The notes below the pieces were generated by a model that was not told the DNA's origin, ran no database searches, and saw only the letters and a program-made list of their open reading frames with translations. A program made the translations under genes and the position numbers. A stretch of DNA of 64,000 nucleotides from Shuttleworthella satelles DSM 14600 (GTDB taxonomy: Bacteria > Bacillota > Clostridia > Lachnospirales > Lachnospiraceae): the NCBI RefSeq assembly GCF_000160115.1, contig NZ_GG665866.1, positions 62,001-126,000 of the forward strand, in the 5' to 3' direction. Shown here piece after piece: positions 1-9,646 of the stretch. Every line of letters begins with the position of its first letter. The stretch's first letter is position 1.

Positions 1-132
1 ATCATGTCTCTTGAGCAGGCCATCGATTTCATCGACACGGATGAGCTTTTAGAAGTCACTCCCAAGTCTCTGCGCATCCGCAAGAAGATCCTGGATCCCC
101 TACAGAGAAAGAGAAGCGGGTTTAAGAAGTAA
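1..132 (+). CDS. typA: TypA/BipA ribosome-associated GTPase, C-terminal end only
   Basis: The window opens inside an open frame that ends at the TAA at 130-132. The 43 visible residues contain the segment [16 protein letters not shown], followed by a basic tail. This is the characteristic extreme C-terminus of TypA/BipA, a translational GTPase that binds the ribosome under stress and low temperature. Only this tail is visible; the GTPase and EF-G-like domains lie outside the window, so the call rests on the tail motif. A strong hairpin follows about 60 bases after the stop and fits as its terminator. Confidence 0.8.
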   Translation: MMSLEQAIDFIDTDELLEVTPKSLRIRKKILDPLQRKRSGFKK

Positions 133-192
133 TTCTGCATACAAAGAGGATCATCAGCGCCTGGCTTATGAGCCTTCTCTTGTTCTAAATTA

Positions 193-252
193 AAATCGAC
201 CGTCATATTCGCAAAACATTCTTATTCTAAGAATACGACGGTCGATTTTTTA
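193..252. terminator. Rho-independent terminator, probably bidirectional
   Basis: A 13-bp perfect inverted repeat has arms AAAATCGACCGTC (193-205) and GACGGTCGATTTT (238-250), with a T run after the right arm and A residues before the left arm. It lies between the end of typA (+) and the end of the convergent arsC-like gene (-), so it can stop both transcripts. Confidence 0.8.
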
Positions 253-343
253 TTGTAATAGATAATCTGTAAAAAGTGCCCCTGTCATTATGGCTGCAGG
301 ATACAAAGAGCGTGCATTCCTTCAGAATCGTTTTACAGCGTTA

Positions 344-703
344 TCAACGACTGATTCTCTCTTCCCATTCCTTCTCGCGAAAGCCGGTCAAAACGAAGTC
401 TTCTCCTACCAGAATGGGGCGCTTACAGAGCATCCCATTGGTCGAAAGCAGCTTGATCTGATCCTCCGGACTCATTTCCGGCAGTTTCTTGGACAATTCC
501 ATCTGCCGATAGAGCTGCCCAGAAGTATTCCAGAACTTCTTGATCGGCATACCAGACTTCTGTATCCAGGCGGTCAGTTCCTCTTCCGTGGGATTTTCCT
601 CTACAATATGACGATCCTCATATGCAATTGCTCTGCTGTCCAGCCACCTTTTCGCCTTCTGACAGGTACTGCACTTCGGATACTCTATGAATAACAGCGC
701 CAT
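344..703 (-). CDS. ArsC/Spx-family thioredoxin-fold protein
   Basis: This 119-residue protein begins MALLFIEYPKCSTCQKAK. It has the thioredoxin-like fold of the ArsC/Spx/MgsR superfamily, with a CxxC redox pair near residue 11. The ArsC-like C-terminal segment KRPILVGEDFVLTGF includes the conserved RP. Family members are glutaredoxin-linked reductases (ArsC, YffB) or RNA-polymerase-binding regulators (Spx). The extra cysteine pair and the lack of arsenic genes nearby argue against assigning arsenate reductase. I chose the ATG at 703 because AAGGAGGAG lies just upstream; an in-frame ATG at 727 has no such site. The gene stands alone and converges on typA. Confidence 0.8.
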   Translation of the reverse strand: MALLFIEYPKCSTCQKAKRWLDSRAIAYEDRHIVEENPTEEELTAWIQKSGMPIKKFWNTSGQLYRQMELSKKLPEMSPEDQIKLLSTNGMLCKRPILVGEDFVLTGFREKEWEERISR

Positions 704-879
704 CTTCTCCTCCTTGTTTTCCTGCAAATGATCATTGCTTTTACCCGACCATTATAGCGAAGATACTCGGTGTCTGCTATTTGCCGAACGACAGTCATCA
801 TGATCTGCCTGCATCTGCCACACTGTCTGCAAGCTTCTCTATCCGATTCTTTCTCTCACGGAAAGATGCTTTCGAAATA

Positions 880-1001
880 TAACAATATATAAATCCTTTT
901 CCAACAGTTCTCAATTATATAATAAAATATAAAATTAATATTGAGATATTATAAAATATAAAATAGAATTAATTTGGCAAAGGTATAAAAAGGAGGACAT
1001 C
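880..1001 (+). promoter_or_regulatory. AT-rich promoter region of the AAA ATPase gene
   Basis: This stretch is extremely AT-rich compared with both flanks. It carries repeated AAAATATAAAAT-type blocks and TATAAT-like hexamers, and ends in AAAAAGGAGGACATC before the ATG at 1002. I cannot choose a single -35/-10 pair. The rest of 704-879 shows nothing recognisable. Confidence 0.5.
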
Positions 1002-2105
1002 ATGAACAACCCATTTGATATCACCTTTGGACGCGTTCCGGAAATCTATATCGATCGCGAAGAAATTCTTGCTACGACTGTGCGTTCCATCAAAAATCAC
1101 AGTCCCCTCTGCCAGACCAACATGATCTATGGAATGCGGGGATCAGGCAAAACAACCTTCATGACAGATCTGACAAATATCCTGTCTCAGGAGAAGAACT
1201 GGATATGCATCAACCTCTCTGACTCTGAGAATCTCATTCAGGATCTCTCTGATTACCTGGACTATATTGTGCATTCCCGCCTGGGCGGGCGCAAAAAAAT
1301 AGAGGGACTCGGTATCGGCGCTCTTGGCTTCTCAGCCTCTGTCTCGGCCAGAGAGGCTGAACCCTCAGCGAAAGTCAAAATCGAGATGAATTTAGCCAGG
1401 CTTAAGCAAAAAGGGATCTCTCTTCTTGTCACCCTGGATGAAGTGACCAACAGTCGCTCCACCCGCGAGTTCGCCTCCTATGATCAGGTTTTAATTCGCT
1501 CCGGCTATCAGATCACACTTCTTTTGGCCGGTCTCCCGGAGAATGTGAGTGACCTCATCAACCATGAAGTTATGACCTTCCTTCTTCGAGCTAACCGTAT
1601 TTCTCTCTCCCGCCTAGGCGACTACGCTGTCATGAACAGCTACCGCCACATCTTCACTGACGGCGGACGCAAGCTGGATGAAGACACTCTCCTCCATATG
1701 ACCGCACTGGTCCATGGCTACGCCTATGCTTTCCAGCTGCTGGGGCATCTGCTCTGGGAGAACAGTTCCAAGGGAGATCCGATCAATCTCGATCTCCTGG
1801 AGACGATTGGCAGGGATTTTCGAGACCTGCTCTATCAGAATGTCTATTTCATTCTCTACCGCAGACTGACTGAAGTAGAACAGTCCTATCTCCGTATCAT
1901 GAGCGATGAAAAAGACCGGCTGGTACCCAGCGCCTATATTAACAAAAAGCTTGGAAAGGGCAGTTCCTACTGCAATGTCTACCGAAGCCGACTCTTGGAA
2001 CGGCAGATCATTGAAGCTCCCAGATTCGGTTATGTATCCTTCTCTCTCCCCTTCTTTCGGGATTTTCTGCTCACACAAAAGAAATTGGAGGAGCTGTCCT
2101 ATTAA
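1002..2105 (+). CDS. AAA ATPase with C-terminal winged-helix-like region
   Basis: A 367-residue protein with Walker A GMRGSGKTT near residues 44-52, a Walker B-like LLVTLDEV near 145, and a sensor-like LLLAGLPENV near 176. The C-terminal third (tract LSYLRIMSDEKD to LPFFRDFLL) resembles the winged-helix tail of Orc1/Cdc6-like or AAA_16-type ATPases found as single genes in many Firmicutes. The N-terminal FGRVPEIYIDREE matches the opening of that family. The biological role of the family is poorly defined. There is no partner gene: the next locus is a relic and the upstream gene is convergent. The start is supported by AAGGAGG eight bases upstream. Its own AT-rich promoter and isolated position suggest an independently acquired gene (inference). 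Confidence 0.7.
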   Translation: MNNPFDITFGRVPEIYIDREEILATTVRSIKNHSPLCQTNMIYGMRGSGKTTFMTDLTNILSQEKNWICINLSDSENLIQDLSDYLDYIVHSRLGGRKKIEGLGIGALGFSASVSAREAEPSAKVKIEMNLARLKQKGISLLVTLDEVTNSRSTREFASYDQVLIRSGYQITLLLAGLPENVSDLINHEVMTFLLRANRISLSRLGDYAVMNSYRHIFTDGGRKLDEDTLLHMTALVHGYAYAFQLLGHLLWENSSKGDPINLDLLETIGRDFRDLLYQNVYFILYRRLTEVEQSYLRIMSDEKDRLVPSAYINKKLGKGSSYCNVYRSRLLERQIIEAPRFGYVSFSLPFFRDFLLTQKKLEELSY

Positions 2106-2139
2106 CTTACAAATATTTGTTTTTACATTAGGAAGCATG

Positions 2140-2915
2140 CCCTGTTTTCTCCCATTCCTTCTCTCTAAGGCAAAGGGTCAGCCGCGCCCGCCTCTACATC
2201 ACAGCGCATGGAGTCTATGAAGCCGCGATCAATGGCTCTGCCGTCAGCGACTGCCGTATGGCGCCCGGCTGGACCAATTACCGAAAGAGACTGCAGTACC
2301 AGATCTACGATGTAACGAATCTCCTTGAGGATACCAATCAAATCCAGGTCACCGTTGCCAATGGCTGGTATAAGGGAATTCTCGGTTTTTACTGCCAGCC
2401 CAACCAGTATGGCGATCAGCTTGGACTTTTTGCGGAGCTTCACCTGCAGTACGAGAACGGGGACAAAGAGGTCATTGCGACAGATGAAAACTGGACCGTT
2501 CGAACAGGCCAGATCCGCTACAGTGAAATATATATGGGAGAGACCATCGATACGGATTCTCCCGAAATTCTCGAAGGCAGCATAAGTACTAAGGACTTCG
2601 ACTCTTCTGTTCTCACCGCGCAGGAAGATGAGCCTGTTCGGATCACGGAACGCATTGCCGGCATCCGAAAAATCACCACGCCCAGAGCTGAGTCCCTCAT
2701 TGACTTTGGTCAAATTGTCACAGGTGTCGTCGAATTACATGTCAAAGCCTCCCGGGGACAGGTCATCCGTCTGCACCATGCCGAAGTTCTCGATAAGGAT
2801 GGCAACTTCTACCCGGATACCCTGCGACAGGCCAAATCAATCGACACCTTCATCTGCAATGTGAACGGCCATTACTACCTCTATGGAACCAGAAGCGAAA
2901 CTGCTTTCATCGGTC
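2140..2915 (+). pseudogene. Remnant of a GH78 alpha-L-rhamnosidase (N-terminal domains only)
   Basis: The open frame reads RLYITAHGVYEAAINGS, then MAPGWTNYRKRLQYQIYDVT and NGWYKGILGF, and continues to IDFGQIVTGVVELHVKA and LHHAEVLDKDGNFY. This is the order of the N-terminal beta-sandwich and concanavalin-like domains of GH78 rhamnosidases. The homology begins without a start codon around 2150 and collapses after about 2860 (TFICNVNG). The catalytic (alpha/alpha)6 barrel is entirely absent. The frame itself runs on to 3001, into the Ca-ATPase end. No ribosome-binding site is evident at the internal ATG at 2258. I read it as a gene fragment truncated at both ends. Confidence 0.75.
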
Positions 2916-2984
2916 AGGCATTTGGCACTGCACTATCCAAACACCTTCCGAAAGAGCTAAGGCTGTATCTCTCATTAAATTCAC

Positions 2985-5618
2985 CTATTCTCTTCTGTCC
3001 CTGATCAGCTTGACCAGCTGGATCAAAAGGGTGGGCAGAAGGGCCAGGCCAAGAATTTCCAGATACTGGTTCTGACTCAAAGCCACGACCGAGAACAGGC
3101 GCATGACCGGCGCCAGAAAGAGAACCATAAGAACCAGAGTGAATCCGAGGACAAATGCCCCCAGGCTGTACCAATTTCCGGCAAAGCCGATCTGAAGCAG
3201 GCTGTGACGGCTTCGGCAATTGAATCCATGCAGAAGTCTGGCCAAAGTCAGAGTAGCAAATGCCATGGTAGAGGCGGCTGCGGCATTCTCTGCGGAGGAT
3301 CCGGTCAATCCCAGCCAATAGGCGGCAATGACACAGACCGCAATCAATCCCCCCTGGCCGATCAGAAGCCTCACAAAATCCCGCGTGAGAATCCCCTGTT
3401 TCGGATCGCGCGGCTTTCTTCTCAGGACATCCGGGTCGGACGGCTCCATTCCGATGGCCAGGGCGGGCAGAGAATCCGTCACCAGATTGATAAAGAGCAG
3501 CTGTACCGCCGCGAAGGGAATGGGCAGAGCCAGCAAAGAGGTGTAGAGAACCGCAATGATGGCGGACAAATTACCGGAGAGCAGATAGAGGACGGCGTTG
3601 CGGATGTTGTTATAAACCGTACGGCCATTTGCCACCGCCTTAATAATCGTGGCGAAATTGTCATCCGCCAGAATCATGGATGCCGCATCCTTGGAGACTT
3701 CGGTTCCGGTGATTCCCATGGCCACACCGATATCCGCCTTCTTAAGCGCAGGCGCATCGTTCACTCCGTCACCGGTCATGGAGACAATCTTGCCCTTTCT
3801 CTGCCAGGCGTCTACGATACGAATCTTATTCTCCGGGGAGACACGGGCATAAACAGAAATCCGCTCGATCTCCATGTCCAGTTCTGCGTCGGACAGGGCA
3901 TCCAGTTCCTGCCCTGTCCGAGCTTCATCTTCCTCGGCAAAAATCCCGATTGCTCTGGCGATGGCGGTCGCCGTGACCTTGTGGTCACCGGTGATCATAA
4001 CGGTGCGAATTCCGGCCGCCTTCGCCCGGGCAACCGCCTCCATGGACTCCTCGCGGGGCGGATCCATCTGGGAGATCAGGCCCAGGAAGATAAAGTCCCG
4101 CTCATTCTCCCGGGACAGCTTCTCCTCGCTCTCCTTGTAGGCGAAGGCCAGGACGCGCAGACCCTGTGCAGAGAAAGCTTCATTCTGCGCCAGAATCTTT
4201 CCCCGAATCTCCTCTGTCATGGGATAAATCCCGTCCTCCAGACGGATAAAGACGCAGCGATCCAGGAGAACATCAACCGCTCCCTTGGTAAAGACCGTCT
4301 GTCTCCCATGGATCAGATGCTTGGAAGACATGAGCTTGCGGTCGGAGTCGAAGGGAATCTCCTCCAGACGGGCCGCCATAGAGCGGAGGAGATGATCCGA
4401 CAGAGCCAGTTTATCCCCATCCAAATCCAGGCCCTGAATATTGCGGTACATAGACAAAAGCGAATACTCCGTCGGATCTCCGATCCCCTCCCCGTCGACA
4501 ATCGCGGAATCATTGGCCAGAACAGCCGCGTAGAGCAGATAACGATGGAGCTGCTTGCTGACGTCAAGTTCTCTGTCCCGGCAGATCCGATCTCCCACAT
4601 AGATCTCCTGCACAGTCATTTTATTCTGCGTCAGGGTACCGGTCTTATCAGAACAGATGACGGAGACACAGCCAAGCGATTCCACCGCTGCCAGATTCTT
4701 GATGATCGCCTGTTCTTTGGCCATCTTCTGTGTGCCCATAGCTTGAACGATAGTAACGATCGAAGACAGGGCCTCCGGAATCGCCGCAACCGCCAGGGCT
4801 ACGGCGAAAAGAAGAGAATTCATCAGGGCCATGCCCCGCCACATGCACAGGCCAAAGACCAGAATTGAAATGACCATAATTGCGGCAGCCAGTTTCCCTG
4901 AGAAATCATCCAGGGTTGCCTGCAGAGGTGTCTTCTTCTCTTTGGTATCATTCATGAGTCCGGCGATCTTGCCGATCTCGGTCTCCATACCTGTCGCGGT
5001 CACCATGACATTGGCGCGGCCGTAAGTAACCAGACTGCCCGAATAGACCATATTGATCCGGTCTGCCAGAGCGAGCTCTTCCTTGATTACAGCATCGGAC
5101 TTATCGACATTGGCAGATTCGCCGGTCAGAGAAGACTCATTGACCTGAAGAGAGAAGTTCTCCAGGATACGACCGTCCGCCACCACCATATCTCCGGCCT
5201 CATAGGAAACCATATCGCCCGGAACCAGCTGAGCCGAATCAATCTCCATCTTCACTCCGCCGCGAATGACCTTGGCCCTTGGAGAAGACAGAGCTTTGAG
5301 AGACTCCAGAGACTTCTCCGCCTTGACATGCTGAATGGTCCCCAGAACCGCATTCAAAACCAGGACAGAGACGATGACCAGCATGGACTCGACGTCCCCT
5401 GTAAAAGCGGAAACCAGAGCCGCGACAATCAAAATAAGGACCATCAAATCCGCAAACTGTTCCAGAAAGATCCGCAGGGCAGACTTCTTTTCCGCTTCCA
5501 CAAGAGCATTCGGGCCGTACTCACACAGACGCTTTGCCGCCTCTTTCTTACTCAGTCCCTTAGAGCTGCTCTCAAGCAGGCGCTCTGTCTCTGCGCGGTC
5601 CTTCTGATACCAGGCCAT
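2985..5618 (-). CDS. Calcium-type P-type ATPase (P2)
   Basis: An 877-residue P-type ATPase for ATP-driven cation export across the membrane. Visible signatures in order: N-terminal actuator region with LTGES near 163; the transmembrane segment containing [11 protein letters not shown]; the phosphorylation motif SDKTGTLTQ near 326; the nucleotide-binding region; GDGVND near 618; and a C-terminal bundle with [15 protein letters not shown]. The PEAL motif, LVTDSLPA and length match bacterial Ca2+ P2A/P2B pumps of the YloB/PMCA type, so Ca2+ is the likely substrate. I prefer the ATG at 5618 (AGAGGT upstream) over 5636, which has no ribosome-binding site. It sits between two remnants of a sugar-use locus and overlaps the end of the rhamnosidase frame. 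Confidence 0.9.
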   Translation of the reverse strand: MAWYQKDRAETERLLESSSKGLSKKEAAKRLCEYGPNALVEAEKKSALRIFLEQFADLMVLILIVAALVSAFTGDVESMLVIVSVLVLNAVLGTIQHVKAEKSLESLKALSSPRAKVIRGGVKMEIDSAQLVPGDMVSYEAGDMVVADGRILENFSLQVNESSLTGESANVDKSDAVIKEELALADRINMVYSGSLVTYGRANVMVTATGMETEIGKIAGLMNDTKEKKTPLQATLDDFSGKLAAAIMVISILVFGLCMWRGMALMNSLLFAVALAVAAIPEALSSIVTIVQAMGTQKMAKEQAIIKNLAAVESLGCVSVICSDKTGTLTQNKMTVQEIYVGDRICRDRELDVSKQLHRYLLYAAVLANDSAIVDGEGIGDPTEYSLLSMYRNIQGLDLDGDKLALSDHLLRSMAARLEEIPFDSDRKLMSSKHLIHGRQTVFTKGAVDVLLDRCVFIRLEDGIYPMTEEIRGKILAQNEAFSAQGLRVLAFAYKESEEKLSRENERDFIFLGLISQMDPPREESMEAVARAKAAGIRTVMITGDHKVTATAIARAIGIFAEEDEARTGQELDALSDAELDMEIERISVYARVSPENKIRIVDAWQRKGKIVSMTGDGVNDAPALKKADIGVAMGITGTEVSKDAASMILADDNFATIIKAVANGRTVYNNIRNAVLYLLSGNLSAIIAVLYTSLLALPIPFAAVQLLFINLVTDSLPALAIGMEPSDPDVLRRKPRDPKQGILTRDFVRLLIGQGGLIAVCVIAAYWLGLTGSSAENAAAASTMAFATLTLARLLHGFNCRSRHSLLQIGFAGNWYSLGAFVLGFTLVLMVLFLAPVMRLFSVVALSQNQYLEILGLALLPTLLIQLVKLIRDRRE

Positions 5619-5881
5619 GGCTACCTCTTCTCCCATATATCTTTGAACTCAATCTATTCTAACCGCTTCCCTTGCTCCTGCCCAGTCCCATTTTCTCAAA
5701 GCTCTCCAGATCTTTAATCTCAAAAGTTCCCTCATTTGCAGAATATGACTTCTCCAGTCGTAAGAGGCGAAATCCATCGAAAGCAAAAAGACCGGCCACT
5801 CCCCGCCGGTGCTTCGTGCGCCGACGGGATCTGTTGTGGCCAGTCCTCTTCTTCTCTCAATGCAGCAATGATTTTACGGTG

Positions 5882-6064
5882 TCATTCAAATCCTGTCTTC
5901 TCAAAGCTGTTGATACAGCCCTTCTCTCTGCGGTCGGCAATCTCCTGACGCATCTGAGGCAGTTTTTCCTCCAGATCAAATCTGGACAAGAGAACAAACA
6001 TAACAATTAAGGCAAGCAGGGGAATCACAATGGAGAAACCATAAATGGCCATCTTCGTCGCCAG
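5882..6064 (-). pseudogene. C-terminal fragment of a GPH-family sugar:cation symporter
   Basis: The minus frame reads KMAIYGFSIVIPLLALIVMF then LLSRFDLEEKLPQMRQEI and ends at 5882. A last transmembrane helix followed by a YxLDE-like acidic/basic tail is typical of the extreme C-terminus of glycoside-pentoside-hexuronide:cation symporters (MelB/XylP type). All upstream helices are missing: homology stops at about 6065, where an AraC fragment on the other strand begins. It is a relic, probably from the same degraded rhamnoside locus as the GH78 remnant (inference). Confidence 0.6.
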
Positions 6065-6080
6065 CGGGGCAACCGCCGGC

Positions 6081-6410
6081 ATGTCCATGGAAGTCTTTGA
6101 GGCCATGCAGTTTATCTCAAGAAATGTCTGTGAGCCCATTCGCGTGGGAGATGTCGCCGAGGCCATCCATAAGTCCCGCTCCTATCTGACCAAAAAGTTC
6201 AAGCAGGAACTTGGATTTGAAGTCTCCTCTTTCATCATGCGCTGTAAGCTGGAGGAAGCCAAGAGCCTGCTGACCTATACGGATAAAAGTCTCAGCGAAA
6301 TCAGCAGCTACCTCTGCTTCTCCTCCCAGGCCTATTTCCAGAATGTCTTCAAAAAGCAGCAGAAAATTACTCCCCTGCAATATCGAAAGACGACCCAGAT
6401 TCTCAATTGA
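6081..6410 (+). pseudogene. AraC-family regulator fragment, HTH domain only
   Basis: This frame encodes the double helix-turn-helix of AraC/XylS regulators: AMQFISRNVCEPIRVGDVAE, then SRSYLTKKFKQELG, and the second HTH DKSLSEISSYLCFSSQAYF with VFKKQQKITPLQYRK. The N-terminal sensing domain is absent and no ribosome-binding site precedes the possible ATGs at 6045, 6081 or 6087. The 5' side joins the symporter fragment directly. I read it as the 3' remnant of a regulator of the degraded sugar locus, though a short stand-alone HTH protein cannot be excluded. Confidence 0.65.
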
Positions 6411-6758
6411 AATTTGCATTCTTCCTCTCCCGATCCGCTCTAAATTCATATACCTGCATTCGATTGCCCTTCCGTTCACGTCACAACTGCTCTCAGACAG
6501 GCTGATATAAATTTTCACCAAAACATACTTGGAAATGTTGTACTAAAAACATACACAAGATATTTGTCCGGATATACTTGTTGTGCTACATTTTGACTGT
6601 ATCTCGATTATCTTCTTTATGGGAGAAGAGGATAAAAATGCGCCGGCATACCGCGATAAAGATACAGGCATCTATTAAGTTGTGAAAACAGCGGTCTTCC
6701 AGGACTTCTCTCCGACAGTCTTCTCCTGCTGTTTTCCAGTTCACGAAAGGAGACACAG
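6411..6758 (+). promoter_or_regulatory. Upstream region of asrABC with a leader hairpin
   Basis: No gene is visible here. A 9-bp perfect inverted repeat GAAAACAGC (6684-6692) / GCTGTTTTC (6728-6736) with a 35-base loop ends nine bases before the AAAGGAG site of asrA. A possible promoter is TTGACT (from about 6595) with an AT-rich -10 about 17 bases further on, but it is weak. The hairpin could be a regulatory leader or an operator; I cannot decide. Confidence 0.4.
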
Positions 6759-7778
6759 GTGGGCTTTCAACTAACTGCCGATGGCTTTGCCAAAACCATC
6801 GACGCTCTCAAAGAGCACTATCTTATCTATGCTCCCGTTCTCAAGAAAGGTACCGGCCGCTTCACTGACACCGATATTGTCCGCTATGACTTTGTCAATG
6901 AGGCTTCTGAAATCGAACTGGAACGGAAATCAGACTATGCGTTTAAGGAGTTTCTAACCCCTCTCTCCGAGACCCTCCTCTTTTTCACCGAAGATCAGGT
7001 CAAGGCCGCGGATATTCCAGACAAACCCGTCTTAATCTTTCTGCGCAGCTGTGACCTGCATGCCGTCAGACGCCAGGATGACATGTACTTAAATAACGGC
7101 TGGACCCCCGACTGGTTCTTCAAGCGCCGCCGCGACCTGGTCAAGTTTGTTCTGATTGGCTGCAAAAAGTCTTATCAGAACTGTTTCTGTGTTTCCATGG
7201 GCAGCAATCGATCCGAGGACGGCTATGTCTTCTCTGTAGAGACGGACGGCGACGGCTTCGCCTGCGATGTTCCTGACACTGGCTTTGTCCCCTTCTTTGC
7301 CGCCGGACAGGCCGCGGATATCAAGCCTTCTTATGTGACGAAAAACGACTTCGAAGTTCGCGTTCCTGATCAGGTTCCAGGCGCCATCTTAAAACATGCC
7401 CTCTGGGATGAGTACTCCTCCCGCTGCATCGGCTGCGGCCGCTGCAACTATGTCTGCCCCACCTGTACCTGCTACACCATGCAGGACATTTTCTATCATG
7501 AGAATGGAAAAGTGGGCGAGCGGCGCAGAGTTGCTGCCGCCTGCATGGTCGACGGATTCACCAATGTCGCCGGCGGCGGCGAATACCGAAAGAGCCAGGG
7601 AGAGCGCATGCGCTACCGCGTTCTGCACAAGATTTCCGACCACAAGAAGCGATTTGGAGAGAATATGTGCATCGGCTGCGGCCGCTGTGACGATGCCTGT
7701 CCCGAGTATATCTCCTACTCCAACATTCTGAACAAGGTCACCGATGCGGTAGAAAACCTCGGAAAGGAGGTACAGTAA
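6759..7778 (+). CDS. asrA: Anaerobic sulfite reductase subunit A (AsrA)
   Basis: A 339-residue iron-sulfur electron-transfer subunit of the cytoplasmic siroheme sulfite reductase AsrABC, which reduces sulfite to sulfide. Two ferredoxin-type [4Fe-4S] motifs are visible, CIGCGRCNYVCPTC near residue 223 and CIGCGRCDDACPEY near 303, in the family's usual C-terminal position. The start is a GTG at 6759, placed by AAAGGAGACACA immediately upstream; no ATG fits. asrB begins directly after the stop (TAA then ATG at 7779), and asrC follows. The order and spacing are those of the known asrABC operon. The unit follows a leader hairpin at 6684-6736. Confidence 0.95.
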   Translation: MGFQLTADGFAKTIDALKEHYLIYAPVLKKGTGRFTDTDIVRYDFVNEASEIELERKSDYAFKEFLTPLSETLLFFTEDQVKAADIPDKPVLIFLRSCDLHAVRRQDDMYLNNGWTPDWFFKRRRDLVKFVLIGCKKSYQNCFCVSMGSNRSEDGYVFSVETDGDGFACDVPDTGFVPFFAAGQAADIKPSYVTKNDFEVRVPDQVPGAILKHALWDEYSSRCIGCGRCNYVCPTCTCYTMQDIFYHENGKVGERRRVAAACMVDGFTNVAGGGEYRKSQGERMRYRVLHKISDHKKRFGENMCIGCGRCDDACPEYISYSNILNKVTDAVENLGKEVQ

Positions 7779-8570
7779 ATGTCTGAGAACGCTTATCTCC
7801 CCTTCCCGTCCAAAATTCTTGATGTCATCAGGCATACGGCCAAGGAGTATACCTTCCGCATGGAATTCATCGGCGAGGTTAAGCCCGGTCAGTTCTTCGA
7901 GGTCTCTGTGCCCAAATTCGGTGAAGCGCCCATTTCCGTCTCTGGAATCGGCTCAAACTATGTGGATCTGACCATCCGCAGGGTCGGCCGGGTCACCAAT
8001 GAGGTCTTCGAGTCCTATACAGGACAGAACCTCCTTCTCCGCGGTCCCTATGGCAACGGCTTTGATGTCGATCTCTACCGTGACGGCGAGACGGTCGTCG
8101 TCGCCGGCGGCACCGGCGTCTCCCCTGTCCGCGGCGTCATAGACGCTTTGGCCGGTATGGAAAACGCCAAAGACAAGTTTGTCATTGCCGGTTTCAGAAG
8201 CCCTGACGATATGCTTTTTCGCGATGATTTGCAGCGCTGGGATGACGCCCTGAACCTGACACTGACGGTTGATGGTGCGCCGGAGGGCTACAAGGGTAAT
8301 ATCGGCCTTGTCACAAAGTACATCGCCGACCTTCCCCTTAAGGATATCCCCACTGCCAAGGCAGTTGTCGTCGGTCCTCCTCCCATGATGAAGTTCACCA
8401 TTATCGAGCTTCAGAAGCGTGGCTTTAAAGACGATCAGATCACCGTATCCTACGAGCGCAAGATGTGCTGCGGGCTCGGAAAATGCGGTCACTGCCGTGT
8501 CAATGATAAGTACATCTGTCTGGATGGCCCCGTATTTAACTACAGCCAGGCCAAAGATATGATGGATTAA
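7779..8570 (+). CDS. asrB: Anaerobic sulfite reductase subunit B (AsrB)
   Basis: A 263-residue flavoprotein subunit that passes electrons from NAD(P)H to the sulfite-reducing subunit. It has the ferredoxin-NADP reductase/dihydroorotate dehydrogenase K fold: FAD-binding segment LLLRGPYGNGFDVD, NAD-binding GGTGVSPVRGVIDAL, and a C-terminal [2Fe-2S] cysteine cluster CCGLGKCGHC with a fourth cysteine at KYICLDGP (about residues 229-246). The length is normal for the family. The ATG directly abuts the asrA stop and GGAAAGGAGG lies inside the end of asrA, so translation is probably coupled. Confidence 0.95.
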   Translation: MSENAYLPFPSKILDVIRHTAKEYTFRMEFIGEVKPGQFFEVSVPKFGEAPISVSGIGSNYVDLTIRRVGRVTNEVFESYTGQNLLLRGPYGNGFDVDLYRDGETVVVAGGTGVSPVRGVIDALAGMENAKDKFVIAGFRSPDDMLFRDDLQRWDDALNLTLTVDGAPEGYKGNIGLVTKYIADLPLKDIPTAKAVVVGPPPMMKFTIIELQKRGFKDDQITVSYERKMCCGLGKCGHCRVNDKYICLDGPVFNYSQAKDMMD

Positions 8571-8580
8571 GGAGGGCAAA

Positions 8581-9567
8581 ATGGGAACATTAGATGTAAA
8601 TGTCGGCAAGATGAAGAAGAACGCCTTCCGCTATTCCAAGGTGAGGGGCGAGACCGCCTCCCGTGTGCGCATTCCCGGCGGCGTCATTGACTCAAAATCC
8701 TTAGGACGTGTGGTTGAGATCGCGGAAAAGTACGGCAAGGGTGTCATTGATATCACCAACCGCCAGGGAATTGAGATCCCGGGGATCAAGTTCGAAGATA
8801 TGGATGCCGTCAACAAAGAGATCCAGCTGGTCATTGACTCCTTACATATCAACCAGGAGATTCCCGACACCGGCTACGCCTCCTCCGGCACCCGCAATGT
8901 CGAGGCCTGCCCGGGCGCAAGACTCTGCCCCTTCGGCTGCTATGACACCACCGCTTTTGCTCAGAAGATGGAGAATACCATCTTCCCCAATGACCGTCAC
9001 GTTAAGATCGCCTTCACCGGCTGTTCCAACGACTGCGCCAAGGTTCGCCTGGCCGACTTCGGCATCATCGGCATGACAGAGCCTCAGTATGACTCTGACC
9101 GCTGCGTCTCCTGCGGTCAATGCGTAGACTACTGCCAGCGCCGGTCCGTCGGAGCCCTCAGCGTGGTCAACAATAAGATCGTCCGTGACACCGCCAAATG
9201 TGTGGGCTGTGGCGTCTGCGTCCACTACTGCCCCACCCGGGCCTGGACCAGGTCTAAGGAGCGCTACTTCCGCCTGGTTCTCCTGGGCCGCACCGGCAAG
9301 AAGAATCCCCGTCTGGCGGAAGACTTCATCAAGTGGTGCGATGAAGAGAGCATCCTGAAGATGGTTAAGAACGCTTACGCCTACATCGAAGAATATATCG
9401 ATCCCAATGCGGTAGAACACAAAGAGCATATCGGCTATATTGTTGACCGCACCGGCTTCGAGAAGTTCAAGGAATACATCATGGACGGCGTAGAGCTCGG
9501 GCCCAAGGCCGAAGTTGCCGATACCCTCTACTGGGGCGGCAAGCACTATAATCAGTACGGCGGCTGA
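8581..9567 (+). CDS. asrC: Anaerobic sulfite reductase subunit C (AsrC), siroheme-containing
   Basis: The 328-residue catalytic subunit. The siroheme-[4Fe-4S] ligands are visible as C-x5-C (CPGARLC, near residue 110) and C-x3-C (CSNDC, near 147). Two further ferredoxin motifs follow, CVSCGQCVDYC near 174 and CVGCGVCVHYC near 206, as in known AsrC proteins. It reduces sulfite by six electrons to sulfide. The start is set by AAGGAGG just after the asrB stop. It closes the operon; a short hairpin-like sequence follows at about 9568-9585 but lacks a convincing T tract. Confidence 0.95.
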   Translation: MGTLDVNVGKMKKNAFRYSKVRGETASRVRIPGGVIDSKSLGRVVEIAEKYGKGVIDITNRQGIEIPGIKFEDMDAVNKEIQLVIDSLHINQEIPDTGYASSGTRNVEACPGARLCPFGCYDTTAFAQKMENTIFPNDRHVKIAFTGCSNDCAKVRLADFGIIGMTEPQYDSDRCVSCGQCVDYCQRRSVGALSVVNNKIVRDTAKCVGCGVCVHYCPTRAWTRSKERYFRLVLLGRTGKKNPRLAEDFIKWCDEESILKMVKNAYAYIEEYIDPNAVEHKEHIGYIVDRTGFEKFKEYIMDGVELGPKAEVADTLYWGGKHYNQYGG

Positions 9568-9646
9568 AGCTGTCTTTGACCGGACAGGAATTATTTTCTA
9601 TCCCAAATTATTATTCTATCCTTATCAGAGCTGACAGAGGTAACGT

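Noticed and set aside
344-703. Arsenate reductase as a firm function for the ArsC-like gene
   Set aside because: No arsenic genes adjoin and the family also includes Spx-type regulators, so I kept the family-level name.
3204-4868. A 554-codon frame antisense to the calcium ATPase
   Set aside because: It is a shadow of a clear P-type ATPase on the other strand; the translation is low in hydrophobic order and has no recognisable motif or ribosome-binding site.
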